A stretch of 64,000 nucleotides of DNA from DATJKD01 sp963728295 (GCA_963728295.1 CAVSKB010000004.1:1-64000); one strand, 5' to 3'; positions 19,083 to 28,846 are shown, counted from the first letter of the stretch. Notes: generated by a model from the letters alone, not told the origin. Program-made: numbers and translations.

Positions 19083-20965
19083 ATGCAGCTGGGAACAACC
19101 GAATTCAAACGCGCTCTGCAGGCGGTGAGCGAGGGTCGCCAGTCGCTCGACAGCCTGTTGACGGCGCTGTCGAGCGAAGACCAGGTCGGGACTGTCGAGT
19201 GCGCGGCTCGGCTCGGCATGGTGCAGGAGCTTCGAGACTCCGGCCGGCTGTCGGATGAGGCATCCGACAAGGTCGTGAAGACGATATACCGGTCCCCCGA
19301 CACGGGCAGCTCGCGACCGGACCCGGCGCCGTCGGCGCCGATGTCCGGAAGCCACCCGTCGAACTGGTCGACCTGGGCGGAGAACCAGCCGGCCACGCCC
19401 CCGCTGACACCCGGGTGTGTTCTGCGCGATCGTTTCGTGCTCGAGGAAGTGATCGGGTCTGGCGGCATGAGCGTCGTTTTCCGCGCGCTGGATCGGCGTC
19501 GCGAGGAAGCGCTGGACCGGCAACCTCACGTCGCAATAAAGGTGCTCGGCGACGAATTCAAGCGCCACCCGGATGCATTGCGCGCCCTGCAGCGCGAATC
19601 GCGCAAGACGCAGCGGCTCGCGCATCCGAACATCGCCAGCGTCTACGATTTCGACCGGGACGGGCCCAACGTCTACATGGTCATGGAGTTGCTCGTCGGC
19701 GAGCCGCTCGACGCACTGCTGCGGCGACGAGGTCTACTCGGGCTCGAAAAAGCGGAAGCCCTGCGCATGCTGTCGGAAATGGGCGCGGGGCTGTCACACG
19801 CGCACGGTTTCGGGATCGTGCACTCGGATTTCAAGCCGTCAAACGCGTTCGTGACACTGAGCGGCGAGACCAAACTCATCGATTTCGGCGTCTCCCGCGC
19901 CACGAAGCCCGCGAATGCCCAGGGCAACACCGTGCTGACGATGTTCGACGCCGGAAAGCTGGGCGCGATCACAGTGGCGTACTGCAGTCCCGAGCAGATG
20001 CTTGGCGACGCCGACCCGGACCCGCGTGACGACGTCTACGCGCTGGGCGTGGTTGCCTACGAGCTACTCTCGGGTAAGCACCCGTTCGACGGCCGCTCGG
20101 CGCTGGACGCGCAGCTCAAGGGGCTTTCCGTCAAGCCCATCGAGGGCTTGAGCGACGAGCAGAATGCCGCGCTGCGGGCGGCGCTCGAATGTCGACGTGA
20201 GCAACGGACGGCGTCGGTCGTCGAATTGCTCCAGGGCTTAGGGATACACCCCGCACCCGGAGAGCGCGGACTGCGCGCGATACCCAACGAGCGGTCCCCT
20301 GTTTCGACCAATGAGACTCGCCTGCGCAGTCGCGCGCCGCAGGCCGAGTTCCGTCACCCGACGGCGGCGCCGCCTCCGGTATCGCCCTGGCGACGTTGGG
20401 TGCTCGCCTCGGCGCTTCTCTTGGCCGTCGCGGGAGCCGCGTTCTACGGGTTTCAGCAATGGCAGCTGCGCGCCAACGAGGCACTGGAGCAGCAGCGACG
20501 TGCGACGGAGGACGCCGAGCGTGGCCGCGCCGCCGCGGAGGCGCTGATCGAGCAGGAACGGGCAGGAGCGCGAGTAGGCGCGACGAGAAGGCAGACGAAG
20601 AGCGGCTCGCGGCGGAGGAGGCGCGTCGGGCAGCGAGCGCGCGCGCCAGGGCCGAGAAGGCTCGGGCGGCAGCCGCGGCCAACGCTCCCGCGTTGGCAGG
20701 GTCCGGTCTTGCGCCGGAACTGCAGCGCGCAATCGCGGCGGAGGAAGCGCAGAAGGACGCCGGGAAGACTGGGGCTGCGGTGCCGGCGAGCGATGCGTCC
20801 GCGCCGGCGCCGAGCGATGCGCCAACCGACGCGGCCGCCGCGGCAAGCGAGGCCGGCAAGCGCACCCTCTATCGCTGGCAGGACGAATCGGGCGCGGTCC
20901 GCTACGGAGTCGAAGTACCGGAGCAATACAAAGACAACGCGATCGTGGTGCTCCCGGGCGACTAG
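19083..20965 (+). CDS. Transmembrane Ser/Thr protein kinase with C-terminal DUF4124-like periplasmic domain, one indel
   Basis: About 627 residues. The N-terminal 110 residues (MQLGTTEFKRALQAVSEGRQ and onward) form a helical domain I do not recognise. The kinase domain starts near residue 115, with glycine loop IGSGGMSVVFRA, lysine motif HVAIKVLGDEF, catalytic loop HSDFKPSNAF and metal-binding DFG in LIDFGVSR, followed by AYCSPEQMLGDADPDPRDDV. The catalytic loop has Ser where RD kinases have Arg, so it is a non-RD type. A transmembrane helix (WVLASALLLAVAGAAFYGF, about residues 438-456) leads to an Ala/Glu/Arg-rich coiled coil. An indel near 20570 interrupts the coil. A DUF4124-like end, TLYRWQDESGAVRYGVEVP, follows. 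The topology puts the kinase in the cytoplasm and the tail in the periplasm with the SUMF1 protein. Confidence 0.87.
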
Positions 20966-21006
20966 TCGTCGGCAGCAGACGGATACGGTGCGTCGCTGGC
21001 GGGCGG

Positions 21007-21036
21007 TTCACGGCGCGCCGGGATCCGCGTTATGAT
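21007..21036 (+). promoter_or_regulatory. Probable sigma-70 promoter of prpBCD
   Basis: TTCACG at 21007-21012 and TATGAT at 21031-21036 are separated by 18 bases. The start would be near 21043, about 30 bases before the prpB ATG. An AAGGA ribosome site follows at about 21060-21064. Confidence 0.5.
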
Positions 21037-21071
21037 CTCCGGCCGTTTGTTGCAGTGCGAAAGGACCGCTT

Positions 21072-21971
21072 ATGAGCGCAGCGTCCGCCGGCGCCCGGTT
21101 CCGGGCGGCGTTGGCCCAGGAACGGCCGATGCAGGTCGTCGGCGCGATCAACGCGTACTCGGCGCTCCTCGCAAAGCGTTCCGGCTTCCGAGCCATCTAT
21201 CTGTCGGGCGCCGGCGTCGCGAACGCCTCGTTCGGGCTGCCCGATCTCGGCATCACGAGCCTGAACGACGTCTGCGAGGACGTGCGGCGGATCGCCGGCG
21301 CGACCGACCTGCCGCTGCTGGTGGACGCGGACACCGGCTGGGGCGCCGCGTTCAACATCTCCCGAACCGTCGGCGACCTGATCCGCTCCGGTGCCGCGGG
21401 CTGCCATCTCGAGGACCAGGTCCAGGCCAAGCGCTGCGGGCACCGTCCGGGCAAGGCTCTCGTCACCGCCGAAGAGATGGTCGACCGCATCAAGGCCGCG
21501 GTCGACGGCCGCACCGACCGCGAGTTCGTGCTGATGGCGCGTACCGACGCGCACGCGGTCGACGGGCAACAGGCGGCGATCGAGCGCGCCCAGCGATACG
21601 TCGAGGCCGGCGCGGACATGATCTTCGCCGAGGCCCTTACGACGCTCGAGGAATACCGGCAGTTCACGGCCGCGGCGCGCGTCCCGGTGCTCGCGAACAT
21701 CACCGAGTTCGGCAAGACACCGCTGTTCACGGTCGGGGAGCTCGCCGGGGCCGGCGTCGGGCTCGTGCTCTACCCGTTGTCCGCCTTCCGCGCGATGTCG
21801 AAGGCCGCGGAGGTCGTCTACAGCACGATCCGCCGGGACGGCACGCAGAAGGCGGTTGTCGATTACATGCAGACCCGTGCGGAGCTTTACGAAGTTCTGG
21901 GCTACCACGAGTACGAACGCAAGCTCGATGAGCTGTTCAGCCGCGATGCGAGCGGGGATCCGCACGGCTGA
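21072..21971 (+). CDS. prpB: 2-methylisocitrate lyase (PrpB)
   Basis: Cleaves 2-methylisocitrate into pyruvate and succinate, the last step of the methylcitrate cycle. 299 residues, intact. Hallmarks of the ICL/PEPM family are QVVGAINAYSALLAKRSGFR, YLSGAGVANASFGLPDLG, LPLLVDADTGWG (metal-binding Asp), the active-site signature KRCGHRPGK at about residue 119, and VLMARTDAHAVDG. KRCGH is shared by 2-methylisocitrate and isocitrate lyases. The shorter length and the prpC and prpD neighbours identify the methyl form. It starts an operon prpB-prpC-prpD with 47- and 25-base gaps. No prpR regulator is present alongside. Confidence 0.93.
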   Translation: MSAASAGARFRAALAQERPMQVVGAINAYSALLAKRSGFRAIYLSGAGVANASFGLPDLGITSLNDVCEDVRRIAGATDLPLLVDADTGWGAAFNISRTVGDLIRSGAAGCHLEDQVQAKRCGHRPGKALVTAEEMVDRIKAAVDGRTDREFVLMARTDAHAVDGQQAAIERAQRYVEAGADMIFAEALTTLEEYRQFTAAARVPVLANITEFGKTPLFTVGELAGAGVGLVLYPLSAFRAMSKAAEVVYSTIRRDGTQKAVVDYMQTRAELYEVLGYHEYERKLDELFSRDASGDPHG

Positions 21972-22018
21972 CTGCGTCGCAATAGATCTCCCGAGCAAGG
22001 CTACAAGGGCATGCGCAG

Positions 22019-23173
22019 ATGAACGAAACCAGCCCCGTCGGCTTCAAGCCGAAGAAATCCGTGGCGCTCTCCGGCGTGCCGGCGGGCAACACGGCGCTTT
22101 GTACCGTCGGGCGAACCGGCAACGACCTGCACTATCGCGGCTACAACATCCTCGACATCGCAGACAAGTGCGAATTCGAGGAGGTGGCGCACCTGCTGAT
22201 CCACGGTCGGCTGCCGAACGCCGCGGAGCTCGCCGGTTACAAGGAGCGGCTCAAGCGAATGCGCGGCCTGCCCGGCACCGTACGCACGGCGCTCGAGGCG
22301 CTGCCGGCTTCGACGCACCCGATGGACGTGATGCGCACCGGAGTCTCCGTGCTCGGCTGCACGCTGCCGGAAAAGGACGACCACGGCGCCGCGGGTGCGC
22401 GCGAGATCGCCGACCGGCTGGTCGCTAGCCTGGGCTCGATGCTCGTCTACTGGTATCACTGGACCCACAGCGGCCAGCGCGTGCACGTCGAGACCGAGGA
22501 CGACTCGATCGGCGGGCATTTCCTGCACCTGCTGCATCGTCGGCCTGCGCCCGCCTCCTGGGTCGAGGCCATGCACGTCTCGCTCAACCTGTATGCCGAG
22601 CACGAGTTCAACGCCTCCACGTTCGCGGCGCGCGTGATCGCGGGTACCGGCGCGGACATCTATTCCTGCATCACCGGGGCGATCGGCGCGCTGCGGGGTC
22701 CGAAGCACGGCGGCGCGAACGAGGTCGCCTTCGAGATCCAGAGCCGTTACGCGGACCCCGACGAAGCTGCAGCAGACATCCGCCGCCGCGTCGAGGCGAA
22801 GGAAGTGATCATCGGCTTCGGCCACCCGGTCTACACGGTCTCGGATCCGCGCAACAAGGTCATCAAGGAAGTGGCGCGCAAGCTGTCGAAGGAAGTCGGC
22901 AACACGGCGCTCTTCGACATCGCAGACCGCCTCGAGACGGTCATGTGGGAGTCGAAGAAGTTGTTTCCCAACCTCGACTGGTTCTCCGCGGTTTCCTACC
23001 ACCAGATGGGGGTGCCAACCGCGATGTTCACACCGCTGTTCGTGATCGCGCGCAGCACGGGCTGGTGCGCGCACGTCATCGAGCAGCGTATCGACGGCAA
23101 GATCATCCGCCCGAGCGCGAACTACGTTGGTCCCGAGGACCAGAAGTTCGTACCGCTCGCCAAGCGGAAATAG
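22019..23173 (+). CDS. prpC: 2-methylcitrate synthase (PrpC)
   Basis: A citrate-synthase-family enzyme (384 residues, intact) that condenses propionyl-CoA with oxaloacetate. It begins MNETSPVGFKPKKSVALSGV, has GNTALCTVG and LHYRGYNILDIA, and carries the active-site segments HEFNASTFAARVIAGTGAD, GALRGPKHGGANE (catalytic His) and GFGHPVYTVSDPR (catalytic His). FSAVSYHQMGVPTAMFTPLF and the C-terminal IRPSANYVGP are typical of the short bacterial methylcitrate synthases. Its place between prpB and prpD supports methylcitrate rather than housekeeping citrate synthesis. Confidence 0.93.
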   Translation: MNETSPVGFKPKKSVALSGVPAGNTALCTVGRTGNDLHYRGYNILDIADKCEFEEVAHLLIHGRLPNAAELAGYKERLKRMRGLPGTVRTALEALPASTHPMDVMRTGVSVLGCTLPEKDDHGAAGAREIADRLVASLGSMLVYWYHWTHSGQRVHVETEDDSIGGHFLHLLHRRPAPASWVEAMHVSLNLYAEHEFNASTFAARVIAGTGADIYSCITGAIGALRGPKHGGANEVAFEIQSRYADPDEAAADIRRRVEAKEVIIGFGHPVYTVSDPRNKVIKEVARKLSKEVGNTALFDIADRLETVMWESKKLFPNLDWFSAVSYHQMGVPTAMFTPLFVIARSTGWCAHVIEQRIDGKIIRPSANYVGPEDQKFVPLAKRK

Positions 23174-23198
23174 TCTTCAGCAGCGAGGTTTCGAGCCG

Positions 23199-24651
23199 AT
23201 GTCAGCGCATGATTACAAGTCGGCCCGGCGGCCTGATCCGGACAAGGTCCTGGTCGACATCGCGAGCTACGTCTGCGACTTCGAGGTGAAGAGCGACGTT
23301 GCGTACGAGACGGCGTTCTACTGCCTGATGGATACGCTCGCCTGCGGCTTCCAGGCGCTCAAGTATCCAGCGTGCACGAAGCTGCTCGGGCCCGTGGTGC
23401 CGGGGGCGACGATGATGGGCGGTGCGCGTGTGCCGGGCACGTCCTTCGAGCTCGATCCCGTCCAGGCCGCGTTCAACATCGGTACCATGATCCGCTGGCT
23501 CGATTTCAACGACACGTGGCTCGCGGCCGAGTGGGGCCACCCGTCGGATAATCTTGGCGGCATCCTCGCCGTCGCCGACTATCTCTCGCGCAAGGCGATC
23601 GCCGAGGGACGCAGGCCGCTGACGGTCCGCGACGTCCTGACCGCGATGATCAAGGCGCACGAGATCCAGGGCGTCACGGCGCTCGAGAACAGTTACAACC
23701 GCGTCGGGCTCGATCACGTGATCCTGGTTCGCGTCGCCTCGACTGCGGTCGTCACGCGCATGCTCGGGGGCAACCGCGAGCAGGTGATCAACGCGGTGTC
23801 GAACGCGTGGATCGACGGAGGAGCGCTTCGCACCTACCGCCACGCGCCGAACACGGGCTCGCGCAAGAGCTGGGCCGCCGGCGATGCGACCAGTCGTGCC
23901 GTGCGTCATGCGCTCATCGCGCTCGCGGGAGAGATGGGTTACCCGTCGGCGCTCTCGGCCAAGACCTGGGGTTTCTACGACGTCCTCTTCAAGGGCCGGC
24001 CCTTCACGCTACAACCAGGGCTTCGGCAGCTACGTGATGGAGAATGTGCTGTTCAAGATCTCCTACCCGGCGGAGTTCCACGCGCAGACGGCCGTGGAAT
24101 GCGCGATGAAGCTGCACCCGGTCCTCAAGGAACGGCTCGGCGACATCGAGCAGGTGGTGATCGAGACGCAGGAGCCGGGTGTGCGAATCATCGACAAGAC
24201 CGGGCCGCTCGCGAATCCGGCGGACCGTGACCACTGCATCCAGTACATGGTCGCCATACCGCTGATCTTCGGCCGGCTCACCGCCGCGGACTACGAGGAC
24301 GCTGTCGCGAACGATCCGCGAGTCGACGAGCTGCGGGGACGAATGGTCGTGCGCGAGAACACGACCTTCACCGAGGAATACTACGCAGCCGACAAGCGTT
24401 ACATCGGCAACGCGGTGCAGGTGTTCTTCCGCGACGGCAGCTCCACCGAGCGCGCCCACTTCGACTTTCCGATCGGTCACCGCAAGCGCCGCGCCGAGGG
24501 CATCCCGATCCTCAAGCAGAAGTTCGAGGCCAGCGTCGCCGCGCATTTCTCGCCGCCGCAGACCGGAAAGATCGCCGCGCTGTTCGCCGACCGGGCGAAG
24601 CTCGAAGCCATGCCGGTGCACGAGTTCGTCGCCGTGATGGTGAAGAACTAG
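23199..24651 (+). CDS. prpD: 2-methylcitrate dehydratase (PrpD), one indel
   Basis: Cofactor-independent dehydration of 2-methylcitrate to 2-methylaconitate (MmgE/PrpD family), about 483 residues. Key blocks are YETAFYCLMDTLACGFQAL, MIRWLDFNDTWLAAEWGHPS (the conserved W-D-x-N-D region), IKAHEIQGVTALENSYNRVG and NAVSNAWIDGGALRTYRHAP. Then GFYDVLFKGRPFTL is followed, after an indel near 24006, by YNQGFGSYVMENVLFKISYP and AECAM-like helices. The C-terminus FDFPIGHRKRRAEGIP is typical. prpC ends 25 bases upstream, and rsmG starts 19 bases after the stop. The first 800 and last 640 bases match without gaps, so the single break is probably an assembly error. Confidence 0.92.
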
Positions 24652-24670
24652 GAAAGCGGAGACCTGCCTC

Positions 24671-25342
24671 CTGAGCACCACGCTGGTCGAGGGCGCCCGG
24701 GCGCTCGGAATCGCGCTCACACCGGCGCAGGCGGCGAGCCTCGTACGGCATCTCGACCTGATGGACGAGTGGGGCGCGCGGATGAACCTGACGGCGATCC
24801 GCGACCGGGAGCAGCAGCTCACCAAGCACGTGCTGGACAGCCTCTCGGTCGGCCCCTGGCTGCGTGGCGAGCGGGTCGCCGACCTGGGCAGCGGTGCCGG
24901 CTTCCCGGGCATACCCCTTTCGATCGTCGAGCCTGCGCGGCATTTCGCATTGATCGAGTCCACTGGAAAGAAGTGCGACTTCCTGCGCCACGTCGCGGGC
25001 GAGCTTGGCCTCGCTAACATCGAGATCGTCCAGGCCCGCGCTGAAGCCTACCGGCCTCCGATCCGGTTCGGGACGGTAGTCGCGCGCGCCGTGGGACCGA
25101 TTGCTGATCTCGTGCGGCGGGGCGGACACCTCGTGACCGGCGGGGGTCGGCTGCTCGCGATGAAGGGTCGGCTGCCCGAGGAGGAGCTGGCGGCAAGACT
25201 CAATGGATGGAAACTGGCGGGCGTCCACCGCCTCGCCGTGCCCGGACTGCCGGAGGAGCGCCATCTCGTCGAGCTCTGCCACTCCCACCAGAAAGCCGGA
25301 GAAATGGCCGCGAAAGCACACCAGAGCACCGGGGCCAGTTAA
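24671..25342 (+). CDS. rsmG: 16S rRNA (guanine-N7)-methyltransferase RsmG (GidB)
   Basis: Methylates G527 of 16S rRNA using S-adenosylmethionine. The conserved order is WGARMNLTAIRDREQQLTKH, VLDSLSVGPWL, the SAM motif VADLGSGAGFPGIPLSIVEP, LIESTGKKCDFLRHV, VVARAVGPIADLV and LLAMKGRLPEEEL, about 223 residues. The frame is open back to 24644, but no ATG, GTG or TTG lies at the expected N-terminus. A CTG at 24671 fits both the length (LVEGARALGIALTPAQAASL follows) and a GGAAAGCGGAG ribosome site just upstream. The only ATG further in, at 24761, would remove 30 conserved-length residues. Either CTG is used or one base is wrong. It is followed by parA, as in the classical gidB-soj order. Confidence 0.9.
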   Translation: MSTTLVEGARALGIALTPAQAASLVRHLDLMDEWGARMNLTAIRDREQQLTKHVLDSLSVGPWLRGERVADLGSGAGFPGIPLSIVEPARHFALIESTGKKCDFLRHVAGELGLANIEIVQARAEAYRPPIRFGTVVARAVGPIADLVRRGGHLVTGGGRLLAMKGRLPEEELAARLNGWKLAGVHRLAVPGLPEERHLVELCHSHQKAGEMAAKAHQSTGAS

Positions 25343-25396
25343 ACAGTTGGTCACCGGCGTGTTTTCGCGTGGGTTCGCGGCTATTCTTCGCCTTCC

Positions 25397-26287
<891 letters not shown>

Positions 26288-26453
26288 AACGCCACCCGTC
26301 CGGGGCCCAGCGTCAGCCGTCTCTCAACGCTCCGTTCCATATCCCTGGATCAGCTTCTTATCGGGCCCACCCACACCTGGCAGGCCTAGCAATTCGCTCC
26401 GAGACAGTCTCGCGCCAATGGCTCGGGATGGCTAGAGGCCGTAGGCTATCCGC

Positions 26454-26459
26454 TACACT
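26454..26459 (+). promoter_or_regulatory. -10-like hexamer directly ahead of parB
   Basis: TACACT ends 7 bases before the parB ATG and no ribosome site is present between them, so transcription would start at about the start codon. No good -35 box is seen. The rest of 26288-26466 shows no coding sequence or parS-like palindrome that I can recognise. Confidence 0.35.
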
Positions 26460-26466
26460 GCGCGCC

Positions 26467-27375
26467 ATGGCCACAAAACGCCCCAGTCTCGGCCGCGGAC
26501 TCGAAGCGCTGCTGGGCGGCAGCGCGGCCGCTTCTTCCACCGAGGCAATCGACTCCGAGGCACCCCCTCCACCACGGGCCGAGGAGGAACTTGCCCGAAT
26601 CCCGGTCGACCTGCTGCAGCGCGGCCGGTATCAGCCCCGCCTCGACATGCGGCCGGAAAGCCTGCAGGAACTTGCGGATTCCATCCGTGCCCAGGGGGTA
26701 GTCCAGCCGATCATCGTGCGGCCGCTTTCGACCGTACGTCCGGGTGAGCCGATGCGCTACGAGATCATCGCCGGCGAGCGACGCTGGCGAGCCGCGCAGA
26801 TGGCCGGTCTGCACAACGTTCCGGCGGTGATTCGGCAGGTGCCCGACGAAGCCGCGGTCGCGATGTCCCTGATCGAGAACATACAGCGGGAGAACCTGAA
26901 TCCCCTGGAGGAAGCACGCGCCCTCGACCGGCTGATCCGTGAGTTCGAGATGACGCACCAGACGGCCGCGGACGCCGTCGGCCGGTCGCGCGCCGCCGTC
27001 AGCAACCTGCTTCGGCTGCTCGAGCTCGCCGACGATGTAAAGCAGCTCGTCGAGCACCGCCAGCTCGAGATGGGGCATGCCCGTGCCTTGCTCGGTCTGA
27101 CAGCGGCGCGCCAGCAGTCAGAGGTTGCTCAGCTCGTGGCAAAGAAAGGTTTGTCCGTCCGCGAAACCGAAGCTCTGGTCAGGCGGCTCGCCAACCCTCC
27201 GCCACCCGCCGAGCCGCGCCGCGAGGATCCGAACATCCGTCGCCTGGAGCAGGACCTCGCAGGCAAGCTCGGCGCCAAGGTGCTCTTTCAGCACACGAGC
27301 AGCGGGCGCGGCAAGCTGGTCATCAACTACAACAGCCTCGACGAGCTCGACGGAATACTCGGCCACATCCAGTAG
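26467..27375 (+). CDS. parB: Chromosome partitioning protein ParB (Spo0J)
   Basis: A CTP-dependent DNA clamp loaded at parS sites (302 residues, intact). The N-terminus MATKRPSLGRGLEALLGG is the ParA-stimulating peptide. After a variable, acidic linker the core domain has IPVDLLQRGRYQPRLDM, LQELADSIRAQGVVQPIIVR and the CTP-binding GERRWRAAQMAGL. Then come MSLIENIQRENLNPLEEARA and the helix-turn-helix with VGRSRAAVSNLLRLLELA. The C-terminal dimerisation region ends NYNSLDELDGILGHIQ. I chose the ATG at 26467 over an in-frame start at 26428 because the conserved peptide begins there. Confidence 0.95.
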   Translation: MATKRPSLGRGLEALLGGSAAASSTEAIDSEAPPPPRAEEELARIPVDLLQRGRYQPRLDMRPESLQELADSIRAQGVVQPIIVRPLSTVRPGEPMRYEIIAGERRWRAAQMAGLHNVPAVIRQVPDEAAVAMSLIENIQRENLNPLEEARALDRLIREFEMTHQTAADAVGRSRAAVSNLLRLLELADDVKQLVEHRQLEMGHARALLGLTAARQQSEVAQLVAKKGLSVRETEALVRRLANPPPPAEPRREDPNIRRLEQDLAGKLGAKVLFQHTSSGRGKLVINYNSLDELDGILGHIQ

Positions 27376-27719
27376 CCGGCGACCGCGGACTGATTATCAG
27401 CATTAGCTGATCAATCCATCGAGTTGTCAGGCCGCCAGTGGAGGATTGTCGATGACGGCTTCGTCGGCCATGGCGCGCGGGCGCAGCTGTCGCGCGTAAG
27501 CGCATCCCCGATTTGAAGCAGTGCAAAAGGACCGGATATACTCTCGCGCCTTTTCAGGGGCCGACGCGTGCAACGCGGCGACAGCAGTCGAACACGGTGT
27601 CGCGTTTCTGAATCAGCCGATTCGAAGTGCCAGGCAACGGCCCGGGCGGACGCGCCGACGCGGCGCCGTGGGCGGTGCCGAGGGACGGACGGTAACGCGG
27701 TGGGTGCGAGGAGAGCCGG
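27376..27719 (+). other. Intergenic region parB-atpB without recognisable atpI
   Basis: This 344-base stretch holds the probable atp promoter and about 170 bases of leader. I see no ORF with transmembrane content, so the atpI gene often found at this position is absent or unrecognisable. The AT-rich GATTATCAGCATTAGCTGAT at 27401-27420 has partial dyad symmetry (ATCAGC...GCTGAT, 27405-27410 and 27415-27420) and may be a parB terminator stem without T-run. Confidence 0.6.
27513..27542 (+). promoter_or_regulatory. Probable sigma-70 promoter of the atp operon
   Basis: TTGAAG (27513-27518), an 18-base spacer and TATACT (27537-27542) form the best sigma-70 match in the window. Transcription would start near 27549, leaving a 5' leader of about 170 bases before atpB. 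Confidence 0.6.
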
Positions 27720-28574
27720 ATGGCGAGTGAGGGTGGCGAACACGGTGGGTTAAGCGAGTACATCGACCACCACCTCCACCACCTCGAGAACCACGAGCCG
27801 GGGGGACTGCTCGACTTCTCGGTCGTCCACTGGGACACGCTGTTCTTTTCCGTCCTCTGCGGCCTTATCGTGCTGTTCGTGCTCTGGCTCGCGGCTCGGC
27901 GTGCGACCTCGGGCGTGCCCGGGCGGTTCCAGGCTGCTGTCGAGATGCTCGTCGACATGGTCAACGAGCAGGCGAACGCTCTGGTCAAGGGCAATCTGAC
28001 CTTCATCGCCCCACTGGCGCTGACCGTGTTCTGCTGGGTTTTCCTGATGAACGCGATCGACCTGCTGCCGGTCGACATCCTCCCGGCGATCGCCAGGCTG
28101 CTGCATGTGCCTTATCTCCGTCCGCTGCCGACCGCGGACCTGAACGCAACGCTCGGCATGGCGGTCGGCGTACTGGTGCTGGTGCTCTACTACAGCGTCA
28201 AGATCAAGGGCCTGGGCGGCTGGATCCACGAGCTGCTCTGCGCACCCTTCGGCATGGTCAAGCTGAGCCCGAACCCCTTGAGCTGGATCGGCGCGATCCT
28301 GCTCGCGATCGCGAACCTTGGCCTCAACCTCATCGAGTACATCTCGAAGACGCTTTCGCACGGCATGCGGTTGTACGGAAACATGTACGCTGGCGAGCTG
28401 ATCTTCTTCCTGATCGCGGGCCTGGGGGCCACCGCGACGATCGGCGGGATCGCGCTGCACGTGCTCACCGGCACCGTCTGGGCGATCTTCCACATCCTGA
28501 TCGTGCTGCTCCAAGCCTTCATTTTCATGATGCTGACCCTGGTCTACATCGGCCAGGCGCACGAACACCATTGA
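27720..28574 (+). CDS. atpB: F1Fo ATP synthase subunit a
   Basis: The membrane subunit that forms the two proton half-channels against the c-ring. 284 residues, intact. The His-rich N-terminus (EYIDHHLHHLENHEPGGLL) is followed by several hydrophobic segments. The essential arginine is in KTLSHGMRLYGNMYAGELIF (about residue 221), and the last helix ILIVLLQAFIFMMLTLVYIG carries the conserved Gln. A GGAGAGCCGG ribosome site overlaps the start region. First gene of an operon in the standard order BEFHAGDC. Confidence 0.96.
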   Translation: MASEGGEHGGLSEYIDHHLHHLENHEPGGLLDFSVVHWDTLFFSVLCGLIVLFVLWLAARRATSGVPGRFQAAVEMLVDMVNEQANALVKGNLTFIAPLALTVFCWVFLMNAIDLLPVDILPAIARLLHVPYLRPLPTADLNATLGMAVGVLVLVLYYSVKIKGLGGWIHELLCAPFGMVKLSPNPLSWIGAILLAIANLGLNLIEYISKTLSHGMRLYGNMYAGELIFFLIAGLGATATIGGIALHVLTGTVWAIFHILIVLLQAFIFMMLTLVYIGQAHEHH

Positions 28575-28603
28575 CCTGACGCCTTCCACACTGGAGAGAA
28601 GAA

Positions 28604-28846
28604 ATGACGGACGTCGCATTTGTCGCAATCGCCTGCGGGCTGATCATCGGGCTCGGCGCCATCGGCGCTTGCATCGGCGTCGGCATCATGGCCGGCAAGT
28701 ACATCGAGGCCTCGGCCCGCCAGCCCGAGCTGATGAACGTCCTGCAGACCAAGGTCTTCCTGCTCCTCGGCCTGATCGACGCGTCGTTCATCATCGGCGT
28801 GGGCATCGCGCTCTGGTTCGCCACGGCGAACCCGTTCGCCGGCTGA
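28604..28846 (+). CDS. atpE: F1Fo ATP synthase subunit c
   Basis: A proteolipid hairpin of 80 residues forming the rotor ring. Helix 1 contains the Gly-rich LIIGLGAIGACIGVGIMAGK, the loop is ARQPELMNV (the conserved RQP), and helix 2 carries the proton-binding carboxylate in LLGLIDASFIIGVGIALWF, about residue 61. No Na+-type Q...ES/T signature accompanies the Asp, so H+ coupling is expected. A GGAGAGAAG ribosome site lies 7 bases before the ATG. Confidence 0.96.
   Translation: MTDVAFVAIACGLIIGLGAIGACIGVGIMAGKYIEASARQPELMNVLQTKVFLLLGLIDASFIIGVGIALWFATANPFAG

Noticed and set aside
5464..24651. The 19-kb segment as a prophage or integrative element
   Set aside because: No integrase, phage structural gene, transposase, tRNA border or direct repeat seen, and the content is metabolic.
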